From: Eisenbergiella sp900555195
GTDB lineage: Bacteria > Bacillota > Clostridia > Lachnospirales > Lachnospiraceae
Length of the DNA: 64,000 bases
Assembly: GCA_902492555.1 (NCBI GenBank)
Contig: CABUMH010000003.1
Coordinates: 1-64,000 of the forward strand
Reading direction: 5' to 3'
The position numbers and the translations under genes are program-made. The notes beneath the pieces are model-generated. The model searched no databases. It saw only the letters and a program-made list of their open reading frames with translations, and had not been told where the DNA came from. Shown here one piece after another: positions 35,007 to 42,856 of the stretch (the stretch's first letter is position 1; the number at the start of each line of letters is the position of its first letter).

Positions 35007-35812
35007 CCGAACACCTCCCTTGTAATGGACTCGATGGATTTGCGGAATCCCCGGCTGTCCTTCAGGCTTAATTCCTTAAATAAGTTTCCCTCTAGCACTT
35101 GGGAAGCTACTTCTTCGGAATGGGGGATCTGGAATGCCACACTGCCCAGCACCTGTTCAATATGGCCGCTGGCCTCATTCGGCCGCACATTGCTGGCGAC
35201 CTTGTACTGTTTTTCCGCATCCCATTTGTTTTCCCGAAGCAGGGGAAGCTGGCTGGACAGATAGCTGATGGACTTTAAATCACAATTCACCAGCCGGAGA
35301 ACCGCGTCCGATTCCATAAGGGCAATGGCAGAAAGAATGTCATTGGCGATGTAACTGCCGCAGTCGATCACAATGTATGGGGCGATCTCCCGCAGGCAGG
35401 AAAGCAGTTCTTCCGCCTGGGTACGTTCATAGGGAGGGTAGGTGTATTCATTTTCCCCTTTCCGCATCCCCAAAATCGTCAGGTGGCGGAACCGCTTATG
35501 GGTGATACAGTTATGCCGTACCAGGGATTCCGACACATGGGATGCCGCCAGGATACTGCCAAGGGAATGTTCTTCCTCCAGATCCCCCGGCGGGCAGATG
35601 CAGGGAAGCATCGGTGTGTTCATGTCGCAGAGAAGCAGCGCCACATCCCGTTTCTGTCCCGCAAGGCGTGCCGCCAGTTTCACGGCTACTGTGGTCTTGC
35701 CGGAGCCGGGGCTTCCCCAGACTGCCAGCATCTGGTTCTCATTTTCCGGTTCCCAGCCGGATCCGTCCTCGCTTGAGCCGCGGCTGAATATGCTGTTTTT
35801 TAAAAAGTTCAA
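35000..35812 (-). CDS. TadZ/CpaE-like ATPase
   Basis: 270 aa from TTG at 35812. A ParA/MinD fold with variant Walker A AVWGSPGSGKTTVAVKLA replaces the usual KGGVGKT. Next is DVALLLCDMNTPMLP (Walker A' region), then YIVIDCGSYIAND. TadZ proteins place the pilus at the cell pole. It starts with the same M-N-F-L-K-N as the CpaB-like protein just upstream, perhaps by chance. Overlaps CpaF by 7 bases. Confidence 0.82.
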   Translation of the reverse strand: MNFLKNSIFSRGSSEDGSGWEPENENQMLAVWGSPGSGKTTVAVKLAARLAGQKRDVALLLCDMNTPMLPCICPPGDLEEEHSLGSILAASHVSESLVRHNCITHKRFRHLTILGMRKGENEYTYPPYERTQAEELLSCLREIAPYIVIDCGSYIANDILSAIALMESDAVLRLVNCDLKSISYLSSQLPLLRENKWDAEKQYKVASNVRPNEASGHIEQVLGSVAFQIPHSEEVASQVLEGNLFKELSLKDSRGFRKSIESITREVFGC

Positions 35813-35815
35813 GGC

Positions 35816-36667
35816 TTACCCCACCTCGCTTTCCTCGGTTTCTGTGGCTTCACTTTCCAATGTTTCTTCCGTAGCAGTACTTTCCGTTTCTACAGCTTCT
35901 CCGGAAGTATCTGCTTCCTCGACAGACTCTTCCTCCGGGGCATACAGTTCAGCCAGTACTGCCTCCTGTGCCGTGATAAATTCAGCAGCATTTTTCTGCT
36001 CACCGCGATATACCAGAGAAAGATGGACATCTCCGTCTGCCTCTAGCTCTGCAAGGATCATGGACTGTTCCGGCGTGACCAGCAAGGTAACCGTATCCGG
36101 AAGTTCCCGGTCCTCACCATCCGCGGTCTGTTCATCGGTATTGGCATCTGCTCCACTATTGGCTGTCACTGCGATCACTTCCACATACTTTAATTCCGGC
36201 GGGATCACGGTCATGCCCTGCTTCTTATAATCCGGCGCAATCACAGAGACAATATCCCCGCTCTTTAACTTTCCGGAAAGGCCGCTTGCAAAAGATTTGA
36301 CCGATACGGAAATTGCCTGTTTCTCGCCGGTCAGGTTATAAAGATATGCATTCTCAGCCGCCGGTTCATCCGCTATCTTGGAGGCAAGGATATAATCTCC
36401 GGACGCCAGATCTGATACTGCAAACTTACCGATAACGATGTCTGTACTTCTTACCACATCCTCCGGCAGGTTGTAAGCACCAACCTCTACCGTCCTTACC
36501 ATGTCCGACGTAATCTCTTCACCGGCCCGGATTTCTTTTACCACACGGACAATTTCTGTCTTATCGCTGATCGCTTTATTGAACAGCGGGGTAACTGCAA
36601 AGCAGATGACCAGGGAAAGGATAATGCAGATCACGCCGATTACCACCCTGTTTTTCAAAAAATTCAT
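35816..36667 (-). CDS. CpaB/RcpC-like SAF-domain protein
   Basis: 283 aa. An N-terminal membrane anchor (VVIGVICIILSLVICF) precedes a SAF domain: VVKEIRAGEEITSDMVRTVEVG and the second loop LASGDYILASKIA. A beta-rich region follows. The C-terminal 60 residues are a Ser/Glu/Thr-rich low-complexity tail. CpaB-type proteins form the outer or wall-facing part of the Tad pilus. GGAGG site at 9 bases. Confidence 0.85.
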   Translation of the reverse strand: MNFLKNRVVIGVICIILSLVICFAVTPLFNKAISDKTEIVRVVKEIRAGEEITSDMVRTVEVGAYNLPEDVVRSTDIVIGKFAVSDLASGDYILASKIADEPAAENAYLYNLTGEKQAISVSVKSFASGLSGKLKSGDIVSVIAPDYKKQGMTVIPPELKYVEVIAVTANSGADANTDEQTADGEDRELPDTVTLLVTPEQSMILAELEADGDVHLSLVYRGEQKNAAEFITAQEAVLAELYAPEEESVEEADTSGEAVETESTATEETLESEATETEESEVG

Positions 36668-36691
36668 ATGCCGATCCTCCTATAAAAGATA

Positions 36692-36718
36692 GGGCGGGCC
36701 TTTCCTGCTTGCCCGCCC
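36692..36718 (-). terminator. Hairpin between 29-aa gene and cpaB-like gene
   Basis: Perfect 8-bp GGGCGGGC / GCCCGCCC stem followed by TATCTTTTAT in the leftward RNA. The tail is only moderately T-rich, so it may attenuate rather than stop. Confidence 0.6.
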
Positions 36719-36730
36719 ATCCAGTTTTAA

Positions 36731-36820
36731 CTAAATATATCTCTTACGGCGATACAGGACAGCCGCAAGGACGGCTGCCGGTACCACAGCACAAACAGCA
36801 ATGATGATCTTTTTCTTCAT
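36731..36820 (-). CDS. 29-residue single-pass membrane peptide
   Basis: MKKKIIIAVC then a hydrophobic stretch and the basic end YRRKRYI. A GGGAGG site lies 9 bases before the ATG, which overlaps the prepilin peptidase stop (ATGA), so it is probably translated. A short lysine start, hydrophobic middle and arginine end fit a bitopic microprotein that could steady the platform or pilin. Too small to assign. Confidence 0.55.
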   Translation of the reverse strand: MKKKIIIAVCAVVPAAVLAAVLYRRKRYI

Positions 36821-37269
36821 CGAATCATTCCTCCCATTTTCATAAAATAGGCACAGATACATCCCATAGCAAGGAACGGGCCTACCGGGAACGAGGAGCA
36901 TGCTCCCGTCCCATGGATTCTTTTCCATAAAAGAATGGTGGTCCCAAGCAGGATAAAACCCATAAGCCCGATGACCGATGCTGTAAGGGCTGCGGGAAGC
37001 CCCAGCACCAGGCCCGTGCTTCCCGCCAGTTTCACATCCCCGCCTCCAATCCCGTCGTCCCGGCCACAGCACAAGGCAACGGCCAGATAAGGAACCATGC
37101 ACAGGATCCCGGCCAGATGTCCCGGCGAAAAATCCAGAAATGCCAGTACAGCAATCCCGGCCTGCAGGACATCCGGAATCTTCCGGTACTGGATGTCACA
37201 AACGGATACTGCAAACAGCAAAATCAGGAATAAGATGCCTTGCAGGAGTACTGCCGGATTAGCCGGCAT
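36817..37269 (-). CDS. Prepilin peptidase (A24 type, TadV-like)
   Basis: 150 aa from ATG at 37269 (TTG at 37275 is the alternative). Aspartyl protease of type IV prepilins: the first catalytic Asp is in VCDIQYRKIP, the second in GIGGGDVKLAGS. About four membrane segments, no cytoplasmic N-methyltransferase domain, so a short TadV-like form. Overlaps the pilin-like gene start by 11 bases. Confidence 0.92.
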   Translation of the reverse strand: MPANPAVLLQGILFLILLFAVSVCDIQYRKIPDVLQAGIAVLAFLDFSPGHLAGILCMVPYLAVALCCGRDDGIGGGDVKLAGSTGLVLGLPAALTASVIGLMGFILLGTTILLWKRIHGTGACSSFPVGPFLAMGCICAYFMKMGGMIR

Positions 37270-37498
37270 AGTCAAACATTTCTTCCACTCGTTCTACCAG
37301 AGTCGGAAGAACCGTGTCATTGAACAGGGCATAAAGGCCGGCCAGAAGCAGTGCACCGAGCACAACGGCAATCAGGATCTTCACAGCCGTATCCACATAT
37401 CCCTCACCGGAAGGCTCCATGAGCTTCCACTTTGCCTGCAGGGCCTTCATAGCAACAGCGGCACGGATCTTTTCCATCTGGTTTTTCATCTTCTTCAT
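37259..37498 (-). CDS. Pilin-like short protein (DUF6133-like)
   Basis: 79 aa from the ATG at 37498 (GGAGG, 9-base gap). A basic helical head holds 38 residues, then GEGYVDTAVKILIAVVLGALL: the G-E-G-Y-V-D-T pattern is like a Flp prepilin cleavage site (G/E plus five) before one hydrophobic helix. Probable substrate of the adjacent peptidase, hence the candidate major pilin of this Tad set. The DUF number is from memory. Confidence 0.75.
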   Translation of the reverse strand: MKKMKNQMEKIRAAVAMKALQAKWKLMEPSGEGYVDTAVKILIAVVLGALLLAGLYALFNDTVLPTLVERVEEMFDYAG

Positions 37499-37536
37499 AT
37501 GATTTTTCCTCCATAACATTTCAAATTTTTGTTTTC

Positions 37537-37884
37537 TTACATTCCGGACATTTGCTGTCCGGCTTTCGGCGCTTCCTTCTGGGTGGGAGCCGCCTGGGGT
37601 ACCGGCGCTGCCTGCGCCATGGTAAGGGCCTGATGGTAAGCATCCAGGACAGCGCTGTGAAGTTCATTCCGAAATTCCGCCGTTACCGGAAAACAGATGT
37701 CCTTATAGCCATCCTGAGTTTTACGGCTTGGCATGGAGACGAACAGGCCGTCTTTCCCTCCTTCGACAATTTTGATTCCCCGGATGCCTAAGCACCCGTC
37801 GATGGTTGCGGATGCGTAGGCCCTTGTCCCACCCGCGGCTCCGGGCGGGTACATGGATGTGATACGGACTTCCAAAGCGGGCAT
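37537..37884 (-). CDS. SpoVG-family protein
   Basis: 115 aa. The SpoVG fold covers residues 1-85: EVRITSMYP at the start, RAYASATIDGCLGIRGIKIVEG and KDICFPVTAEFRNELHSAV. The Ala/Gln/Pro-rich tail is disordered. SpoVG binds DNA or RNA and acts in sporulation and virulence control. In conjugative elements it is a frequent regulatory passenger. First gene after an intragenic terminator, so it probably heads a transcript containing the pilus genes. Confidence 0.92.
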   Translation of the reverse strand: MPALEVRITSMYPPGAAGGTRAYASATIDGCLGIRGIKIVEGGKDGLFVSMPSRKTQDGYKDICFPVTAEFRNELHSAVLDAYHQALTMAQAAPVPQAAPTQKEAPKAGQQMSGM

Positions 37885-37946
37885 GTGTTTTCCTCCTTTT
37901 CTTCTGCCTTTTCATTGAACATGTTTCCTTTCTGCATTTATCCAGC

Positions 37947-37972
37947 AAAAAACAGACGGTGTGAACCGTCTG
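37947..37972 (-). terminator. Terminator between YodL-like gene and spoVG-like gene
   Basis: Perfect 7-bp stem CAGACGG / CCGTCTG with a 6-base loop, then TTTTTT in the leftward RNA, right after the YodL stop. It divides the accessory operon from the pilus/secretion operon. Confidence 0.85.
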
Positions 37973-38536
37973 CTAAAGCTGCATGGTATGGGTATGGATT
38001 GGCTCCTGCACCGGCTGGGAAAATTCCACCTGCTGGAACCCTCTCCGGTCCACATAATAAAAGGAGCTTCCCTGGCTGTCATACAGTTCAATCACATCAC
38101 TGATGGACATCGGATAACCGGTAAAGCCCGATGGATTCTGGTCGCGGAACTTCAGGTACAGGGATTCCAGGTCGTTGGTATCTGCTGCACCGTCATATAC
38201 CCTTTCATAATTGGAAAGGTCCGGCGGTCCAAAGTTTCGGTGCAGTTCCTCAAACGGGATAAATTTTATCCGGATATCCACATCGGGCCTAAGCTGCCAC
38301 ACCCGCACATTTTTGAGTGCCGCCTGCCGGATCCCTGCCTCTTTCGGGGCATTCATGAGACGGTCATAGATCCCATCCATCCACTTAATATCCTGGATGT
38401 TTTTCTGCTTCTCCAGAAAATCCACAAGCTCCAGACCCTGGAACATCGGATCTGCCACGGCCTGCCCTCCTGTAACCTGCCCGACACGGCTCCCATAGTA
38501 CATAATAATGCCATTTTCGATATAAATCGGTTTCAT
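37973..38536 (-). CDS. YodL-domain protein
   Basis: 187 aa from ATG at 38536 (GGGAG, 9 bases). The C-terminal half matches the YodL-like domain: VRVWQLRPDVDIRIKFIPFE, NYERVYDGAADTNDLESLY and GYPMSISDVIELYDSQGSSF. The N-terminal 80 residues are not recognised. YodL itself alters cell shape in Bacillus when expressed; role here unknown. Common in gut conjugative elements. Confidence 0.78.
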   Translation of the reverse strand: MKPIYIENGIIMYYGSRVGQVTGGQAVADPMFQGLELVDFLEKQKNIQDIKWMDGIYDRLMNAPKEAGIRQAALKNVRVWQLRPDVDIRIKFIPFEELHRNFGPPDLSNYERVYDGAADTNDLESLYLKFRDQNPSGFTGYPMSISDVIELYDSQGSSFYYVDRRGFQQVEFSQPVQEPIHTHTMQL

Positions 38537-38551
38537 GCCTCTCATCTCCCT

Positions 38552-39118
38552 TTAAGCCATAGTCATCCCTCCGTCCGGTCCGTGTTCCCGATAACACTCC
38601 CGCAGGGCCTGCTCATCCGGGAACACCATCTTTCCTTCCACAATTTCCATCACGGCAAAATCGTCACGGTCACAGATCAGGACCCGGTGCTGATAGTCTT
38701 TCTGCATTTCCACATAATCTTTGACCTCTTCCGGGCTGCACAGCCACACGCCGGAAGCATACCGGCCGTCCGGCAGGAAACTGTACCCGGAATACTCCGG
38801 TGTGTGGGTATCCAGATCCGCCGCTCCAATAGGCCGGATTTGGGAGAGCTGGAGCTTGGCTTCATCTGGCAAAAGTTCCGGCTTTAGTGTGCCAACGACA
38901 TCCCTGCGGCTACACCGGCAGCGTTCCCCGTCTGACAGGGAAACCAAAAACACATCCCCTTGTTGGGTTTCAGGACCTGCACCGGTACCTCCCATACAGA
39001 AAAAAAGCTGCCCATGCTTCCTGAAGGGCAACGCTGAATCAGCAAGTAACACCACCCTGTTCTCAATAGAGAAACCGTACCCTGTCTCCCTACAGTCCTC
39101 TGGCCGAAATCGGATCAT
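38552..39118 (-). CDS. Unrecognised element protein
   Basis: 188 aa, soluble. Cys-poor except CRCSRRD near the middle. Its C-terminal part (DFAVMEIVEGKMVFPDEQAL) looks alpha/beta. It lies between AbrB-like and YodL-like genes in the same operon. No family recognised. Confidence 0.6.
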   Translation of the reverse strand: MIRFRPEDCRETGYGFSIENRVVLLADSALPFRKHGQLFFCMGGTGAGPETQQGDVFLVSLSDGERCRCSRRDVVGTLKPELLPDEAKLQLSQIRPIGAADLDTHTPEYSGYSFLPDGRYASGVWLCSPEEVKDYVEMQKDYQHRVLICDRDDFAVMEIVEGKMVFPDEQALRECYREHGPDGGMTMA

Positions 39119-39121
39119 GGG

Positions 39122-39403
39122 TCACCCCTCCTTTTTCTGGAGCAGGGCGCTCAGTTCCCCGATCAGTTCCACCCGGACTGCATCCGGCATCGATTTGAAA
39201 GCAGCACGCACATAGGCTTCCACCGCCTCTGGCGACTGGTCACCGGCCTCCACCACATCCACTTTACGGACTGTGACTTTGCCGTCCGTAAGCCCCAGCC
39301 GCACAATATCCCCATACTCCAATTTGGCTGCATCCCGCAGGCTTTTGGGAATCAGCACACGTCCTTTCCCATCCACCAGCTTATAAATCGGTTTATTCTT
39401 CAA
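39122..39403 (-). CDS. AbrB/MazE/SpoVT-family DNA-binding protein
   Basis: 93 aa from TTG at 39403 (AGGAGG, 5 bases). The swapped-hairpin AbrB domain fits residues 1-50: V-D-G-K-G-R-V-L-I-P-K-S-L-R, then LEYGDIVRLGLTDGKVTVRK. A C-terminal helical tail follows. Regulator of element or host genes, partner not clear. It overlaps the end of the upstream 56-residue gene. Confidence 0.88.
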   Translation of the reverse strand: MKNKPIYKLVDGKGRVLIPKSLRDAAKLEYGDIVRLGLTDGKVTVRKVDVVEAGDQSPEAVEAYVRAAFKSMPDAVRVELIGELSALLQKKEG

Positions 39404-39563
39404 AGTATCCTCCTTCCTCCAGCGCCTGTTTTACATCCTCAAACGGAATCCCCAGTTCTTCCAAAAGTCCCAGGATCGGATGCATGGCAGTTTTCACCGT
39501 ATCCGGCATCTCTGTCGTAGCCAAGGGTAGGCCTGTTCCTTCTTCCTTTTCTGTCAGGTTCAT
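39393..39563 (-). CDS. 56-residue acidic protein, too small for routine calling
   Basis: Starts ATG at 39563 overlapping the methyltransferase stop, with GAGG 4 bases upstream; ends TAA at 39393. Sequence opens M-N-L-T-E-K-E-E and later reads HPILGLLEELGIPFEDVKQA, an amphipathic helix pair, ending G-G-Y-F-E-E. Coupled overlaps on both sides (DNA methyltransferase, AbrB) support a real gene. Function unknown. Confidence 0.65.
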   Translation of the reverse strand: MNLTEKEEGTGLPLATTEMPDTVKTAMHPILGLLEELGIPFEDVKQALEEGGYFEE

Positions 39564-40543
39564 ATTGCCTCACTTTCCGGATGGCCTGCCCGTATCACCA
39601 CATATTCATCCCCGTCCTCTTCCTCCCCATAGAGACCGAACAGCTGAAGCTGCCGTGGCTGTGACCGTTCCTGTTCCTTGGGATCATAGTTGGTAATCAG
39701 CACTTCCGGGAATTCACAGCCGCCATCGTACCGCTGCGCCAGGTTATTCAGCCGGGTTACTGCGGTAATGGTATATCCGGCGTACAGTTCCCGGATAAAT
39801 GCACAGTCATTGTAACTGACCATCCATTTTCCCTTACAGCCGGCCAGCGTATCCCGGAGCCTTTTATGGTCCTCTTTTCGGAACACCACTTCATAATGCC
39901 CTTCCGTCTCATAGTAGGGCGGATCGCAATAGAAAAAGGCGCTTTCCCGGTCATACTGCCGGATGAGCGCCTCAAAATCTTTATTCTCGATCACCGTATC
40001 CGCAAGCCGCCTGGATGCCTGCCAGATCGCGTCAAAGCACCGGCGCACATCAAAGGGCTGGCAGCTGAAGGACGTACATCCGCTCCCGTAGCTGTAGCGG
40101 ATGAGTTTAAAAAAAGCAGCCGCCCGCTTTACATCCGTGACTTGTGCATTTTCCAAAAGGATCTGGCGGATTTCCTCAAAATCCGGCGGCGGCAGGTACC
40201 GCTCGGCCAGTTCCAGTTCTTCTTTCAGGAAGCGGGAGTCAAATTCCTGCTTGTCCACAAAGTTGCGGATCACCGTGAATTCATCCCTGCTGTTGATCGG
40301 TAAAAAGCCAAGCTCCCGCAGGAAGGAGCCGGTGCGGTTCTTCACACAGTAAAACAGGTTGGCAAGATTGGAATTATAATCGTTATAGACCTCCATACAC
40401 TTCCGGTCCGGAGGCTTCCCGAAAAGCACCCAGCCGCCTCCGCCGAACACCTCAATGTAGCGGTCGAATCTGGCGGGAAACATCGTGTAAATCAGCTTCC
40501 GCAGTGCTTTCTTCCCGCCAACCCATGAAATAAAGCTGTTGAT
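39560..40543 (-). CDS. D12-class DNA adenine methyltransferase
   Basis: N6-adenine methyltransferase. Motif IV is FYCDPPYYET and motif I surrounds YIEVFGGGGWVLFGKP. In frame upstream of the first normal start (ATG at 40483) the sequence still reads NSFISWVGGKKALRKLIYT, the conserved SAM-binding N-terminus of the family. A stop lies three codons earlier, and the only codon in the usual start position is ATC at 40543, with GGGGGTG before it. So either ATC starts translation, or a protein lacking this motif is made from 40483. Probably guards element DNA against restriction. Confidence 0.85.
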   Translation of the reverse strand: MNSFISWVGGKKALRKLIYTMFPARFDRYIEVFGGGGWVLFGKPPDRKCMEVYNDYNSNLANLFYCVKNRTGSFLRELGFLPINSRDEFTVIRNFVDKQEFDSRFLKEELELAERYLPPPDFEEIRQILLENAQVTDVKRAAAFFKLIRYSYGSGCTSFSCQPFDVRRCFDAIWQASRRLADTVIENKDFEALIRQYDRESAFFYCDPPYYETEGHYEVVFRKEDHKRLRDTLAGCKGKWMVSYNDCAFIRELYAGYTITAVTRLNNLAQRYDGGCEFPEVLITNYDPKEQERSQPRQLQLFGLYGEEEDGDEYVVIRAGHPESEAI

Positions 40544-40577
40544 CCTGTATCACCCCCTGATTATATTTGCCGGTATC

Positions 40578-41762
40578 TCACTGCAGCTTCATCCCGTTCT
40601 GCGGTCTGGTATATTCCTGGCGGAACGGGATCTCATTACGGGAGATCAGGCCATAAGCCGTCGGGATATAACTGATCTCTTTCAATTTCCGTTCCCCAAA
40701 TCCTTCAAAGTCAAACCATTTGAACGCAGGATCTTCCGTGTCAAACCCGGCTTCCTCCAGCAGGTACTCCGCATACCGTGCCGGAGAAAATATTTTCTGG
40801 TCAAAGTTATAGCTATCCAGATTCGCCGCAATATCCAGTGCCAGGTCTAAATCATCGCAGTGTTCCAACTCCATCGCCGCTTTGTATTTTGCCAGCGTCC
40901 GGCTGTCGGGAAATGCCTGGATCCGTTCCGCCAACAGGTTCACCTTTCCAATCTCTTCATCCCCAATGAGAGAAAACGGCACCACCGATCCGTTATTCTC
41001 TGCGATGAGGCAATAATCAAAGGATCTTTCCTTCAGGGTAGTAAGCGCCTGTTTCATTGCCTGTTCATCTGCGGGAAGATCCAGCCATACGCCTTGCTCA
41101 TCCTGATGTGCCAGGGATACTAACCGTACAGAAATGAGGCCTGTTCTTGTATCCGAAATTTCCGGGCATTGGCTGCCATCATAAATTTCCTGAAAATTAC
41201 CCTCACACCTAAATATATACCCTTTGGAAGTATAGGTTCCCTGGTCACTGCGGCGAAGTTCCGCTCCAACCTTTTGCGGATCCAGAAGTTCCAACACATC
41301 ATCCGGCAGTTTCTTAAAGAGTTCCAACATCCCGCCGTCTATGCATATCTCTCCAAGATCCTCGTCATCTATCACACCGGGATGAAAATCATAACAATCC
41401 AGGTTGTAAGTCAAATTGATCACTTCTTTCATAGTGACAGGACTGCCGACATCTTCCTCAATCCGAAGTGCTATAGCTCCTTCCAGGGTATCCACCTGTT
41501 CCTGATCCATCTGGGACAGCTGGTAAGCCAGCAGATTGATTTCATCCAAGCGGCATTTTATCTGCCTTTCCAGAATTCTCACCAGGAATCCCGGCCAACC
41601 ACTGGCATATTCCACCTGATAGGATTCGTCCTCCCGCACATGTGCACGCTGCATGGCATCCCGGATAGTTTCCCGCCCTGCCGGAAGCGTCAGGCGTGCA
41701 CCGGAATATCCCCTTTTTTTCTTCAAGCTGTCTGCGGTAATCCATACTTCCATTTCCCGCAT
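40578..41762 (-). CDS. ArdA-like antirestriction protein (second copy)
   Basis: 394 aa from ATG at 41762 (TGATG overlap with the preceding gene; GGGAGGG site). The core repeats of the ArdA family appear twice: L-N-L-L-A-Y-Q-L-S-Q-M-D type segments near residue 75 and KVNLLAERIQAFPDSR near 285. Acidic throughout (DNA-mimic type). ArdA blocks type I restriction by mimicking B-DNA. The usual size is 165-170 aa, so this is a long Firmicutes form with tandem or added domains. Confidence 0.78.
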   Translation of the reverse strand: MREMEVWITADSLKKKRGYSGARLTLPAGRETIRDAMQRAHVREDESYQVEYASGWPGFLVRILERQIKCRLDEINLLAYQLSQMDQEQVDTLEGAIALRIEEDVGSPVTMKEVINLTYNLDCYDFHPGVIDDEDLGEICIDGGMLELFKKLPDDVLELLDPQKVGAELRRSDQGTYTSKGYIFRCEGNFQEIYDGSQCPEISDTRTGLISVRLVSLAHQDEQGVWLDLPADEQAMKQALTTLKERSFDYCLIAENNGSVVPFSLIGDEEIGKVNLLAERIQAFPDSRTLAKYKAAMELEHCDDLDLALDIAANLDSYNFDQKIFSPARYAEYLLEEAGFDTEDPAFKWFDFEGFGERKLKEISYIPTAYGLISRNEIPFRQEYTRPQNGMKLQ

Positions 41763-42856
41763 CACATCCCTCCCATCTGCATCGGCATGCCCTGTGTACA
41801 GGTACTCTTTAGTTGTTCTTCCGTGGTAATGAAAAAGCTGTCACTAGGGTTCCAAAAGCTGACATATAATTCGCCCTCATCGATCTCAATGGGGCGCTGT
41901 TCAAAGCCTTCTCCCCAGCCGTCGCTTTCCTGGCCGCTCCACTCATCCATGACAGCCTTTAGCATGTTCTGGGAAAGCGGGCCGTAACTCTTTACTTCCA
42001 GCACACCCCACAATTCTCCCTGCCAGACCTCCACAGCAGGAACCATACTGGCAACCTTCCGGTTCAAAAGCCGGTTGTGAAGGTAGGTGGCTAATCCACG
42101 CTCCCCTTCTGACTCCAGCCGTTCCCCGGCAATCTGTTCCGTGATGGAGTCCTCATACTCACATAACTCATATGCCGATACTTCTTCTGGTTCCGCCGAA
42201 AGATCTCCCCATCCAATTTTCCGGTACAATTCCGCTTTAAGGGGGCTAAACAGGCGGATCCCGGATAACTCATCCGGCAGGGATTCAATAGGCCGGTCCT
42301 TCCGTAAGATCAGCCCTTTGCCGGTCTGCACGACTCCGTCCCTTTTCATACAATACCGTTCAAAAGATTCATAATCCACGAATGGGTTGAGTTTCTCGTC
42401 CACATGGATGTTCTCCCTTTCCAGTACAAATGCCGCATACTCCTTTGGGGATCGAAGATGATCTGGCAGGATCTCATACTGTTCCAGATGTCCTGCGATT
42501 TCCAAAGCTGCCTCCATGTCATCCGGCATCTCTGCTTCCAAAGCAGCCATCAATTTTTCCATCTTTTCTTCGGATGAAACCATGTCCTGATCCACCAGGA
42601 TTTCGGCAAACGCATTGAGTCCCTTCAGTTCATGCGGCTGGGGAAGGTAATCCACCAGACATGGTTTTTTACTGGACAAGTTGATGATCTGGCACTGCCC
42701 CAGTTGTTCCACTCCCATAGACCTCCGTACCTGTTCCAGCTGTTCTTCTGTGGCAGGCAAAGAAATCGTTTCACTGCAGCGGTTTCCAGAACATTTAAAT
42801 TCATAAGGCAGGAATAGCTTCAATTCAAATACCGCCTGCTGTTCTTTATTTCTCAT
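41762..42856 (-). CDS. ArdA-like antirestriction protein (first copy)
   Basis: 364 aa. Similar logic to the next gene: cysteine pair near the start (KCSGNRCSETISLPATEEQLEQV), then HELKGLNAFAEILVD and EAALEIAGHLEQYEILPD, the same A-x-x-I-A-x-x-L-x-x-Y pattern as ALDIAANLDSYNF in its neighbour. Strongly acidic. The two genes are adjacent and overlap by one base, so they arose by duplication or act as a pair. Overlaps the preceding gene by 4 bases. Confidence 0.72.
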   Translation of the reverse strand: MRNKEQQAVFELKLFLPYEFKCSGNRCSETISLPATEEQLEQVRRSMGVEQLGQCQIINLSSKKPCLVDYLPQPHELKGLNAFAEILVDQDMVSSEEKMEKLMAALEAEMPDDMEAALEIAGHLEQYEILPDHLRSPKEYAAFVLERENIHVDEKLNPFVDYESFERYCMKRDGVVQTGKGLILRKDRPIESLPDELSGIRLFSPLKAELYRKIGWGDLSAEPEEVSAYELCEYEDSITEQIAGERLESEGERGLATYLHNRLLNRKVASMVPAVEVWQGELWGVLEVKSYGPLSQNMLKAVMDEWSGQESDGWGEGFEQRPIEIDEGELYVSFWNPSDSFFITTEEQLKSTCTQGMPMQMGGM

